Origin: Pedobacter jejuensis
GTDB taxonomy: Bacteria; Bacteroidota; Bacteroidia; Sphingobacteriales; Sphingobacteriaceae
DNA length: 64,000 nt
NCBI RefSeq assembly: GCF_003725795.1
Contig: NZ_RBEE01000008.1
Span: 1 to 64,000, forward strand
Direction: 5' to 3'
Positions 15,310 through 23,584 of this stretch are shown piece after piece. Each line of letters starts with the position of its first letter. Position 1 is the stretch's first letter. The position numbers and the translations under genes are program-made. The notes under the pieces were generated by a model. It ran no database searches, was not told the DNA's origin, and worked only from the letters and a program-made list of their open reading frames with translations.

Positions 15310-18095
15310 ACTTTATTCATTGCGTTTCTACGTTGTACATCTTTTAGCAAAAAATAATAAATAACCATTTCATGTGTACGTTGGTCTTTATTGAATAAAC
15401 GATTAACATACATATGCAACAAATCGCTAAACAACTGAACTCTTCTGGTGCCTTCACAGGCCTTTAAAATTTCAATAAATGATTGCTGAAAACTAACGAA
15501 TGCTGCATTTTGCTTTTCGTTTAATTCCTCAGCATCTGCTTTTCGGTAAATTTGATATTGAGCATTTATTTTCTTGAAATCAGCCGGCTCCAAATTATGC
15601 TCGGTGTTAAATGAATCAGACATGGTTTTAATCACATTGGCAAAAATTTGATTGTCGAACAATTCAGAACTTTGCAACACTTCTATCAAATCAGCAACTA
15701 TTTTATACTTAGCATTAGCAGAAAATTGGGTTTCTAAAAGCGCTAAAACGAATTTGCTGTCAACCGAAAAATGACTTTCAATTTTCTCTATCAAATCGTT
15801 ACCATATCGATGTGTTTCTCTTTTATAGGTGCGAAGCTGTAAATCAGAAATCAAGCCTGCGTTCAAATCTTCTTCCAAATAATCTGCAAAAGCAGTCGTC
15901 AATTCTTGTCCATCTTTAATATCATTTAATAGAAATCTTACCCGCAAATGGTAACCATTCTCATTATATCTAATAAAGAACCAGCTCTTTATTTTCAATT
16001 TATGATTTTCCAGAAAAGCAGCTATCGGTCCACTCAACAATAAATCAGAGCGTTGTTGGTGACAATAAATTTCAAAATATAGCCATTCCTTTCCAGGAGG
16101 AAAGATTTGCACTACATCAGTTTTGGACTCATCATCATGCTCAAAGCCATCGTAAATTTTTTCTTCGTGGTAAAGGTTCAGTATAAACTGTGCCAAGTAT
16201 GGCTTTCCACTTTCATCAACTACAACACTACTTTCTGGCAGTATAACCTCTTCGAGATAAACAGTATTTTGTTTATGCATGTATTGGATAAAGGCATTTA
16301 TATCAATATCATTATCTCGCTCAAAACATAAGGTTTGATCTGATAAACCAGCTTTAAAGTACTTGCTAACGCCAATTTTATTTAGGTATTCAATACATTC
16401 GGAAACAGCAAATTTAACAATATTTTCCTTTTTAATTTGCCATTTTTGCTGAGAAAGTACGATATTTTGATACTGAACTTTTGGGTAATACGGTAATTCA
16501 GGATATAAATTTTCTATAAAAAATGAGAGGTTTGTTTGAACATTTTGATGTTGTAAATCGCATAGCAGTCTGAAAACAGACAAATCTGACCTGGAATAAT
16601 TATAGGCAGAAGCCATCCGCGGAACTATTCTTTTATTTAGTTTTTTCGATCGCAATATCACTTCACTACCTTGAATGGAGAGCATGACATCATCAATTGT
16701 GATGGGGTCTTCAGATGTATCGAAATTTAAAATAGATAATTGCTTACCATAAACCAGCTTACGCCTGTTAATATTATCTACATTCGTTTCAACCATGTAT
16801 GCCACATCGAAAAACAAAACATCCGGGTTGGCTGCTTGCTCTAGCTTTGCTATATTTTTACAATGCTGAAAAACTTTATCACTTGCCAAAGTGAATCGCC
16901 CGCTAAGCGCATTTGCTGTACTACCACCTGTTTGATCAACATAGATTGTTTCGTCGGCAATAGACATTAACATGCTGAAAGAATTGGGTATTTTGGTTGC
17001 ATTATCCGCCAAAGGAAGATTCAGCTTGTCTAACCGGATTACTTCTTTTGAAATGAAGCCCTTAGATTCTAATAGTTTTTTAAAGTTTTCCTTTAAGTTG
17101 TTTGTTGAATTATCCTTTTTATTTTGCTTGCCATAAAACTGAGCTACAAAATCATCACCTTGATTAGCTTGCTCCAATTCATCATATCCAATTCCCATTT
17201 CGGGGTCTAAGGCTAATGAAAGTGGGATTTCCTTCTGCTCAAATTTTTTCCTGAATTTATTAATAAACTGTGTAAGTGCATCTCTACCTTCAATTGGTTG
17301 CAAATACTGCATAAAATTAATTAAGCCCGGGATATTATTGAGTAGTTTCTCATCAATTCCACCAGAAATCACTTTTCGTTCAGCTATTAAATATTTTGGC
17401 ATATCGATATCTTTTTCGATGCCAATACGTTGAAAATAATCCTCACCAATAATATTTGGGTCATTATCGCTGAGCAAGAGTTGGAAAGAAAGCATATCCT
17501 CCAGCAAAGAGAAAATTTCTTCTCTACTATCCAGAGGATTTAGCTTTTCTATAAGCTCGGTAACTGTAATTGGCACTAAACATGCTTCTAAAATCTGAAT
17601 AACAAATTCATCTTTATCTATTTCTGCCAACTCAAATAATCCATCAGTACAGGCAATATACCGGATACTGGAAGTTGTAAAATAATATGAGCTATTTGCA
17701 AAGAGCAAGCAATTGCTTTTAAGTAAATCGGCTAAAGAAAAATTTAGGCTATTTTTATAAGGCCAATCTATAAATTTGTGAACAGTTTGATCTTCCTGAA
17801 CAACAATTTTTGTTTCTGAAGGATTAAATGCAGCATTTAGAATGCTAAAACCGGCAAAAGTTCCGTAAGGTGTTGATCTAAACTTTGCTCTGTTATAATA
17901 TTTCCAAATGGTAAAAAAAACCTTCGATGGTAGTAAAGTCAATTCTTCTGCAGTTACATCTTTAATTGTTTGATAAAAGGCATCTGAAGAAATTGAAATG
18001 GCAGCCTTCAAGTCATCCCAGCAATCTACCAGTGTTGATTTATAAGAGAATTTAGGTGTTCTAAAAACTACGTCGGGATATATTTTTACTTTCAT
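15306..18095 (-). CDS. lanB: Full-length LanB-type lantibiotic dehydratase
   Basis: This 929-aa class I lanthipeptide dehydratase would glutamylate Ser/Thr using glutamyl-tRNA and then eliminate to Dha/Dhb. The glutamylation domain begins with FRTPKFS (residue 11 onward) and has KFRSTPYGTFAGF at 71-83. The elimination (SpaB_C/thiopeptide-type) domain covers about 671-925. It has WFFIRYNENGYHLRVRF (R709, H716, R718), YKRETHRYG (R759, R763) and HMYVNRLF, whose His894 corresponds to the conserved His of NisB-type enzymes. Both halves look intact. No LanC, LanP or LanT lies within this window. The obvious substrates are the six small peptides 1.3-2.2 kb downstream on the same strand, beyond the kinase gene. 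Confidence 0.93.
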   Translation of the reverse strand: MKVKIYPDVVFRTPKFSYKSTLVDCWDDLKAAISISSDAFYQTIKDVTAEELTLLPSKVFFTIWKYYNRAKFRSTPYGTFAGFSILNAAFNPSETKIVVQEDQTVHKFIDWPYKNSLNFSLADLLKSNCLLFANSSYYFTTSSIRYIACTDGLFELAEIDKDEFVIQILEACLVPITVTELIEKLNPLDSREEIFSLLEDMLSFQLLLSDNDPNIIGEDYFQRIGIEKDIDMPKYLIAERKVISGGIDEKLLNNIPGLINFMQYLQPIEGRDALTQFINKFRKKFEQKEIPLSLALDPEMGIGYDELEQANQGDDFVAQFYGKQNKKDNSTNNLKENFKKLLESKGFISKEVIRLDKLNLPLADNATKIPNSFSMLMSIADETIYVDQTGGSTANALSGRFTLASDKVFQHCKNIAKLEQAANPDVLFFDVAYMVETNVDNINRRKLVYGKQLSILNFDTSEDPITIDDVMLSIQGSEVILRSKKLNKRIVPRMASAYNYSRSDLSVFRLLCDLQHQNVQTNLSFFIENLYPELPYYPKVQYQNIVLSQQKWQIKKENIVKFAVSECIEYLNKIGVSKYFKAGLSDQTLCFERDNDIDINAFIQYMHKQNTVYLEEVILPESSVVVDESGKPYLAQFILNLYHEEKIYDGFEHDDESKTDVVQIFPPGKEWLYFEIYCHQQRSDLLLSGPIAAFLENHKLKIKSWFFIRYNENGYHLRVRFLLNDIKDGQELTTAFADYLEEDLNAGLISDLQLRTYKRETHRYGNDLIEKIESHFSVDSKFVLALLETQFSANAKYKIVADLIEVLQSSELFDNQIFANVIKTMSDSFNTEHNLEPADFKKINAQYQIYRKADAEELNEKQNAAFVSFQQSFIEILKACEGTRRVQLFSDLLHMYVNRLFNKDQRTHEMVIYYFLLKDVQRRNAMNKV

Positions 18096-18192
18096 GAAAG
18101 GGAATGAGTAGCGAAAATTACAAAGATTAATTTAATACCATAGAATTAAACGGCGTAAATATGATTTTAAAACGCTAGCCAAAATCTAAGTC

Positions 18193-18223
18193 AAAAAAAA
18201 GCCTCGCAAAATCATTGCAAGGC
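18193..18223 (-). terminator. Rho-independent terminator of the OmpA lipoprotein gene
   Basis: On the minus strand, a 9-bp stem GCCTTGCAA / TTGCGAGGC with one G-U pair is followed by eight T. It lies 20 bp after the OmpA stop and upstream of lanB, so it separates the two transcripts. Confidence 0.85.
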
Positions 18224-18242
18224 CCATAGTATCATATGTATC

Positions 18243-19082
18243 TTATTTTATCAGGTTGTACAATTCATCTAATTTAGGTGAGAGTACAATTTCTATCCTT
18301 CTATTTTTACTTCGCCCATCTGCACCTGTATTTAACCCAAGTGGTTGAAATTCACCTTTACCAGTTGCTGTCATGCGCACACTTTCTACTTTTTCAGTCT
18401 CTGTTAAATAACGAACAACAGATGTAGAACGCAATACACTTAAATCCCAGTTATCTTTTATCTGCCCGAGATTATTAACTTTTTGATTATCTGTGTGACC
18501 TTCGACAGCGATATTAATTTCAGGCTGCTCCTCTAAAACTTTTGCTAGCTGAGCTAGTGCTTTTTTACCATTTTCATCAATAACTATACTTCCTGATGGA
18601 AATAATAGTTTATCCATTAATGACACGTAAACTTTGCCGTTTTTGATATCAACCGTTAAACCACTTTTTGTAAATCCAAGCAAAGCTTGTTGCAATTTCT
18701 CTTTTAATTGATTTGTTGCTTCATCGCGTTTACGCAAAACTTCTTCAACCTCTTTCAATCGCTGTTCTCTTGCAGCTAAATCACCAGATAGCTTGGTAAT
18801 TTCGCTTGAACTATTATTTTTAAGTTTGCTATAATTCGCGTTTACATCATTAAATCTGCTCTGTAAATCACGAAGATCTTCTGCAATTAAAGTTGTATCC
18901 TTTTTTAACCTTTTAACCTCGTCTTCTAAATTTTCTATTTTAATCTGTCCTTCACTAAATGCAGTATATAAAGAATCCTTGGTACCCAACAACGCTTTGT
19001 ATTTTTTTGGAGAAAGGATTACGCAAGACGAAAATGTGGAGGCTAGAAGTAAAACTGCAAAAGCTAGAAAGGTATTTTTCAT
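18243..19082 (-). CDS. OmpA-family peptidoglycan-binding lipoprotein
   Basis: This 279-aa protein has a lipoprotein signal (lipobox ending SSC, Cys20) and a coiled-coil stretch of about residues 40-130. A C-terminal OmpA/MotB domain has NIAVEGHTDN and the closing GKSKNRRIEIVL-like motif (GRSKNRRIEIVLSP). It probably anchors the outer membrane to peptidoglycan. It is monocistronic, with a terminator downstream; nothing links it to the neighbouring LanB locus beyond position. Confidence 0.9.
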   Translation of the reverse strand: MKNTFLAFAVLLLASTFSSCVILSPKKYKALLGTKDSLYTAFSEGQIKIENLEDEVKRLKKDTTLIAEDLRDLQSRFNDVNANYSKLKNNSSSEITKLSGDLAAREQRLKEVEEVLRKRDEATNQLKEKLQQALLGFTKSGLTVDIKNGKVYVSLMDKLLFPSGSIVIDENGKKALAQLAKVLEEQPEINIAVEGHTDNQKVNNLGQIKDNWDLSVLRSTSVVRYLTETEKVESVRMTATGKGEFQPLGLNTGADGRSKNRRIEIVLSPKLDELYNLIK

Positions 19083-19146
19083 ATTTTAATTGAATAACGA
19101 TGTTCTTAATTGATAATTATACTATATTTTTTTAAACCTATTAGAT

Positions 19147-19809
19147 TTAGACATCTATAGCATTGCGTAAAAATGCAACTAAAGGACTAACCGTTGTGAA
19201 AGAAGTTACTAACTTATTAACGAGTGTTGGCTTAAAAAATTCTTCATCATTAATGCTCATCGATGCTTCGAAGCTTTTGAGTTTTAAATATTCTATATTA
19301 GGATCTGCGGGGTCGTAGCCTTTAGGCGCATTTTTCAAAGCAGAACCGGTACCTAATTTGAAATTATTTTTAAAGTCTCTATTGTTTATAATATCCTTAA
19401 ATTCATCAATATTATAATCAATCTCCTGGCGAATTAACTTAACATGTGGTGGTTCTGGCATCCAATAACCGCCGGCGATAAAGCTTTTTCCAGGTTGGAT
19501 GTGTAAATAATAACCAGGTTCATTACTCCCCTTTGTTTTAGAAGAGAACCAAATACCGAAATTATTTTTGTAGGGGTCTTTATTTTTACCAAAGCGAACA
19601 TCTCTGTAAATTCGCATTACACATTTTTTTGGGTCTGTATCTGAAGATATCAGAGGATCAATTTTAGAAAGTTCAGGGATTATCTTAGCAACAAGCTCTA
19701 ATACATCTTCTTTAGCTTCTTCATATTTTACTTTGTTTTCAGCAAACCATTCTCTATTGTTATTTTCAATAACGTTTTTTAAAAAAACGAGCGTTTCTTT
19801 CTTTAACAT
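19147..19809 (-). CDS. DUF2461 (TIGR02453) family protein
   Basis: This protein of about 220 aa has the family hallmarks: an N-terminal FLKNVIENNNREWFAENK, MRIYRDVRFGKNKDPYKNNFG, and the YLHIQPGKSFIAGGYW segment. The biochemical function of the family is unknown. The ATG at 19809 is preferred to an upstream TTG. It lies between the OmpA lipoprotein and the respiratory accessory genes, apparently as an independent unit. Confidence 0.85.
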   Translation of the reverse strand: MLKKETLVFLKNVIENNNREWFAENKVKYEEAKEDVLELVAKIIPELSKIDPLISSDTDPKKCVMRIYRDVRFGKNKDPYKNNFGIWFSSKTKGSNEPGYYLHIQPGKSFIAGGYWMPEPPHVKLIRQEIDYNIDEFKDIINNRDFKNNFKLGTGSALKNAPKGYDPADPNIEYLKLKSFEASMSINDEEFFKPTLVNKLVTSFTTVSPLVAFLRNAIDV

Positions 19810-19850
19810 CTTCAAATATGGATTTTTATAAAAGCAAAGGAGCCGAATTA

Positions 19851-20249
19851 CTAAGGAATATCGTAATAAGGTTTGTATTTGATATTAGGTGATAAAACGT
19901 GGAGCAGAATAATCCTGGAGTATCTATAATTAAATGGCGACATGATAAAGCAGCCAGCAAAAATAACAATTAAATAAGTCCAGAATGTGTTGTCTTCTAA
20001 TGCACCAACCAGTAAATAAATTATAAAACTTACCACCAGCATTTCGATTACATTCATTGCATAACTAACATACATAGCGGCATAAAAGTAGCCTGGCTCT
20101 ATTTCAATTCTTTGTCCGCAACGAGAACAAATTTCTTTGGTATGTTGAATATTGAAACCATACATGGTACCCGTAAAAACATCTCCTCTGCGGCAATGCG
20201 GACATTTAGCATGAACAATTGCATACAGTTTTGAGGCTTTCTTGGCCAT
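19851..20249 (-). CDS. DUF983 zinc-ribbon membrane protein
   Basis: This 132-aa protein has two CxxC pairs (CPHC near residue 15, CSRC near 40) forming a probable zinc ribbon. Two transmembrane helices follow (MNVIEMLVVSFIIYLLV and FWTYLIVIFAGCFIM). DUF983 genes are often found beside cytochrome oxidase assembly genes, as here: it starts 2 bp from the preceding small membrane protein gene. A role in oxidase maturation is inferred from context only. Confidence 0.85.
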   Translation of the reverse strand: MAKKASKLYAIVHAKCPHCRRGDVFTGTMYGFNIQHTKEICSRCGQRIEIEPGYFYAAMYVSYAMNVIEMLVVSFIIYLLVGALEDNTFWTYLIVIFAGCFIMSPFNYRYSRIILLHVLSPNIKYKPYYDIP

Positions 20250-20251
20250 GC

Positions 20252-20527
20252 TTAGTTCATATTAATCGGTCTGGATTTCATATTGAGATGAACATTCTTT
20301 TTACGGTATTTTTTGTACCATAAAATTCCAACCGCTGTAAATAATAAATATGGAATAGCCAAAAGGTATAAAACCCCAGTATTTAAACCAGCAGCTTGTG
20401 TATTTCCATTTTTAACACCTTGCTCGGCGTTGATGGTACACATTGCACATTGAGCATTAACTTCAGTAACAACTGTAAATATTAAAGCAACAATAATTAA
20501 GATATAAAATGCCTTTTTCTTCATCAT
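20252..20527 (-). CDS. Small secreted/membrane protein of the oxidase cluster
   Basis: This 91-aa protein has an N-terminal signal or helix (YILIIVALIFTVVTEVNAQ), then CAMC, an extracytoplasmic segment and a second helix (LYLLAIPYLLFTAVGILWY) with a basic tail. The CxxC directly after the signal cleavage site could bind metal or act as a thiol pair. I do not know a named family. It is tightly coupled to the DUF983 gene. Two start ATGs are adjacent. Confidence 0.75.
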   Translation of the reverse strand: MMKKKAFYILIIVALIFTVVTEVNAQCAMCTINAEQGVKNGNTQAAGLNTGVLYLLAIPYLLFTAVGILWYKKYRKKNVHLNMKSRPINMN

Positions 20528-20606
20528 AACAAATATAAGTATAAACGATGCTAAGCGTTTAAAAATTATGTCATAAAAAACTCCAATTACACAATACTTT
20601 TGTATT

Positions 20607-21149
20607 CTAATATTGGTAATAAGGAGATATCATTAAGTAAACAACTACGCCTGTAACAGCTACATAAAGCCACAATGGAAATGTAATTCTTGCAATTTTT
20701 TTATGCTTATCAAATCTTTCTGCCAATGCCCTAACATAGGTTACCAACACAAGAGGAATAATTGCTATTGATAAGAGAATATGCGTAAGCAATATGAAAA
20801 AATATACATATTTAATAGCACCATCTCCTCCAAATTTTGTTGAAGGTGTTGTCATGTGATAAGCAATGTACATCACTAAAAACAACAACGAGCAACCAAT
20901 TGCAGCCTTCATTAAATTTTGATGAAGTTGCACTTTACCGTTTTTAATCGCTCTTACCGCTACAATTAAAATTAAAGCTGTTATACCATTAATAGTTGCA
21001 TAAATTGGCGGAAGAAATGGAAGTGGACTCACATCTACGCCCAAATCTTTCAATTTAACCATAAATAATACGGCTACTGCAACTGGTATAAAAATAGATA
21101 ATATAATTATCCAGATGCTGTATTTTTTCTCTATTGATTTATTTTCCAT
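20607..21149 (-). CDS. DUF420 family membrane protein (CtaM-like)
   Basis: This protein of about 180 aa has four or five transmembrane helices and conserved histidines (YIAYHMTTPSTKFGG, ILLTHILLSIAIIPLVL). The DUF420 family contains CtaM, which is required for maturation of heme-copper oxidases in Gram-positives. Its place directly after the SCO-like gene in this oxidase cluster supports a similar assembly role. The ATG at 21149 is preferred to an in-frame TTG nine bases upstream. Confidence 0.85.
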   Translation of the reverse strand: MENKSIEKKYSIWIIILSIFIPVAVAVLFMVKLKDLGVDVSPLPFLPPIYATINGITALILIVAVRAIKNGKVQLHQNLMKAAIGCSLLFLVMYIAYHMTTPSTKFGGDGAIKYVYFFILLTHILLSIAIIPLVLVTYVRALAERFDKHKKIARITFPLWLYVAVTGVVVYLMISPYYQY

Positions 21150-21183
21150 ATACCTCAAGGTTTATTCTTAACAGGGATATTAA

Positions 21184-21882
21184 TTACCTTCCGTCTTTCA
21201 GATTTCTTAAATCTTCTGCAACCAAAACTTTAATTTCATCATCAAGCTTAGCTAGAGCATCGGCATTGGTCGCTTCATAGTAACCTCTAATTCTATGTTG
21301 ATTATCAAGCAAAACGATTTGATTACCATAAATAAATTTAGATTTACCAGCCTCTTCGTGATAGATCATATCAAGCATCAATCCTTCTCGAATAAGAGGA
21401 TACACAATTGAACTATCGCCACTCAAAATATCCCACTTTCCAGATTTTGCCTTTAGATTATTTGCTAAAGGTTTGATATTTGAAGGATTATCTTTCGGAT
21501 CTACAGATATACTAAGAAAACGAATTAATGGATTTCTTTCGTAACCTTCAGCAATCTTCTTAACGTTTTCATTAACATCCTTTAGTGGGCTATCTTTGTA
21601 AAATAAATTAATGACAACTATTTTACCCTTTAAAGAGGTCCAATTAACAGTTTCATTTATTTGGTTTACCAAACTAAATTCAGGTACAGTGTGGTAAATT
21701 GTATCAGGTATTTTTTTTCCCCTTTTGGTGTGATATGTTTTCGCAACAATTTTTTCTCCAAAAATTGGTAAACTTTTGTATCGATTTTTAGCAAAGTGCG
21801 GCAAAAGGTAGAAAAATAAAAATCCCGGTATAGCTAATATGCTTACCAGGATTAATGATTTTCTTATTGAGAATGATCTCAT
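21184..21882 (-). CDS. SCO1/SenC-like thioredoxin-fold protein lacking copper ligands
   Basis: This 232-aa membrane-anchored protein has one N-terminal helix (residues about 9-28) and a SCO/thioredoxin-like fold (VPEFSLVNQ, GKIVVINLFY, FLSISVDPKDNPSNIKPL, IVLLDNQHRIRGYYEA). Where SCO proteins have CPxxC it reads FYKDSPLKDV, so Ser98 and Asp102 stand in for the two Cys. The usual His ligand is also missing. The whole protein contains no Cys. Copper delivery by the normal mechanism is therefore impossible. It overlaps the subunit IV gene by 4 bp, showing translational coupling with the oxidase. Confidence 0.8.
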   Translation of the reverse strand: MRSFSIRKSLILVSILAIPGFLFFYLLPHFAKNRYKSLPIFGEKIVAKTYHTKRGKKIPDTIYHTVPEFSLVNQINETVNWTSLKGKIVVINLFYKDSPLKDVNENVKKIAEGYERNPLIRFLSISVDPKDNPSNIKPLANNLKAKSGKWDILSGDSSIVYPLIREGLMLDMIYHEEAGKSKFIYGNQIVLLDNQHRIRGYYEATNADALAKLDDEIKVLVAEDLRNLKDGR

Positions 21883-22238
21883 GAATGAGTTGCCATGTGA
21901 ATATTTAAAAAGCCACCTTCAATTAGCATTAAAACAATAAAGTATATAATAAAAATGAATGATACTGTAAGTGCTAATTGCAGTCCGAGTTTTTCAAATT
22001 TCAGGTGCATAAAATACGCTACGATATAAAATGCTTTTACTAATGTTAAGGCAATATATAAGTAGTTTCCTACATGCTGTGGAATATGGCCGCCAGGAAT
22101 TGCCCAAAGTGCTATTATAAATTCAATAGCTGTAATTAAAGATAAGATTCCTGCTACTTTCCAGATTTTTGATTTACTCATACCTGAATGCTCATCGTGT
22201 TCGTGACCTTCAGCTGTATGTGAATGTTGTTCTGACAT
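21879..22238 (-). CDS. Cytochrome c oxidase subunit IV (caa3/bo-type small subunit)
   Basis: This 119-aa protein has a His-rich N-terminus (HSHTAEGHEHDEH) and three helices, with VKAFYIVAYFMHLKFE typical of the COX4_pro family. It is a stabilising subunit of heme-copper oxidase. It lies between subunit III and the SCO-like gene, overlapping the latter by 4 bp. Confidence 0.88.
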   Translation of the reverse strand: MSEQHSHTAEGHEHDEHSGMSKSKIWKVAGILSLITAIEFIIALWAIPGGHIPQHVGNYLYIALTLVKAFYIVAYFMHLKFEKLGLQLALTVSFIFIIYFIVLMLIEGGFLNIHMATHS

Positions 22239-22262
22239 ATTAAATATTTTTACAAATGAAAA

Positions 22263-22970
22263 TTAAACCAAATAGAAGAATGTAAATACAAACACCCAAA
22301 CTAAATCAACAAAGTGCCAATATAAACCAACTTTTTCTACCATTAAATAATGACCTCTTTTTTCGAAAGTTCCATTGATTGTCATTACTAAAATAATGAT
22401 GTTAATTAAAACACCAGTAAATACGTGAAAACCGTGAAAACCAGTAATGGTAAAAAATAAGTTTGAAAACTGTTGTGCTGAAACTAACGAAACCTCACCG
22501 GTAAATAAATGATGTAAAGTCTCAACTGGCGGAATTTTACCCCAACCAAATCCTTCGTGGAAAAGGTGAGTCCATTCTAACGCTTGACAGCCTAAGAACA
22601 TAAAACCACCAATAATGGTTGCAATCATCCATCCTATAACTTCTTTTTTAGCTCTACGATGACCAGCTTCTACAGCCATAACCATTGTTACAGAACTTAA
22701 AATTAGTATAAAAGTCATAATACCCACAAAAACAAGTGGAGCACCGCTATCTTTTAAACCTGGTATAGATTGAAAAACCAAATCCGGATCAGGCCATTCT
22801 GATTTAGAAAAGCGTTGAGCGCCGTAATAGATCAATAAAGACGAAAATGTAAAAGCATCTGATAAAAGGAAAAACCACATCATGATTTTACCATATTCTA
22901 CCGACCAGGGAGAACGACCACCGTTCCATGGCCCGGTTTTAACTTGATCTAATTGTGATACTGAATTCAT
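22263..22970 (-). CDS. Cytochrome c oxidase subunit III
   Basis: This 235-aa COX3-family protein has five or more transmembrane helices. It carries GCQALEWTHLFHEG and ITGFHGFHVFTGVLINIIIL, both typical subunit III motifs, and ends in YWHFVDLVWVFVFTFFYLV. It supports proton uptake and stability of subunit I. A second, shorter COX3-family gene lies immediately upstream, a paired arrangement seen in several Bacteroidota oxidase clusters. Confidence 0.92.
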   Translation of the reverse strand: MNSVSQLDQVKTGPWNGGRSPWSVEYGKIMMWFFLLSDAFTFSSLLIYYGAQRFSKSEWPDPDLVFQSIPGLKDSGAPLVFVGIMTFILILSSVTMVMAVEAGHRRAKKEVIGWMIATIIGGFMFLGCQALEWTHLFHEGFGWGKIPPVETLHHLFTGEVSLVSAQQFSNLFFTITGFHGFHVFTGVLINIIILVMTINGTFEKRGHYLMVEKVGLYWHFVDLVWVFVFTFFYLV

Positions 22971-23000
22971 TGCAAATAGTATAATAGTTTGTTAACAAAT

Positions 23001-23579
23001 TTAACGGTTCAAAAGTAAAAAAACATACAGATATATCCATAATATATCTATAAAATGCCAAAAAATAGATGTGATTTCCATGCGGAACCTATTTTTTGCC
23101 AAAGGGATATTCCTGTAACTTCCAGCTAAACTACTGGAAATAAAGCCTAAACCAGCAATTATATGAAATAAGTGCATCAAAGGAACAACATAAATAAAGG
23201 AAATTGCAGCATTATTTCCAACCATTGTTGCCCCTGTATTAACCATACTATTCCAAGCGACAAACTGCATGCAGCCAAAACCTAAGGCTAAAATAACCGT
23301 TAGCCACAGCATTTTCCTCTGCAAACTAAAGTTTAACTTTTTTAGCGCTCTGGAAGCAAGTGTGAGTGTTACACTACTTGCTATAATTAAAAGAGTACTG
23401 TATATAAATGCATCGGGCAAAACTAGGCCGTGTCCCTTACCTTTTGATGCTGCAAATACCAAATAATAACTGGTAAAGCCACCAAACATAATTGTAGATG
23501 ATACAACAAAAAGCCATACAATAAACTTTTTAGGCTTCGGGTCGAATATATCTTGTGTGTTTTCCATTGATAAAACCAT
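23001..23579 (-). CDS. Second COX3-family subunit of cytochrome c oxidase
   Basis: This 192-aa membrane protein is homologous in pattern to subunit III (FGCMQFVAWNSMV, PLMHLFHIIAGLGFI, FWHFIDILWIYLYVFLLLN) but shorter. It carries five transmembrane helices. It probably forms part of the same oxidase as the larger subunit III encoded 30 bp downstream. A start at the internal ATG (23567) is also possible. Confidence 0.87.
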   Translation of the reverse strand: MVLSMENTQDIFDPKPKKFIVWLFVVSSTIMFGGFTSYYLVFAASKGKGHGLVLPDAFIYSTLLIIASSVTLTLASRALKKLNFSLQRKMLWLTVILALGFGCMQFVAWNSMVNTGATMVGNNAAISFIYVVPLMHLFHIIAGLGFISSSLAGSYRNIPLAKNRFRMEITSIFWHFIDILWIYLYVFLLLNR

Positions 23580-23584
23580 ATTAA

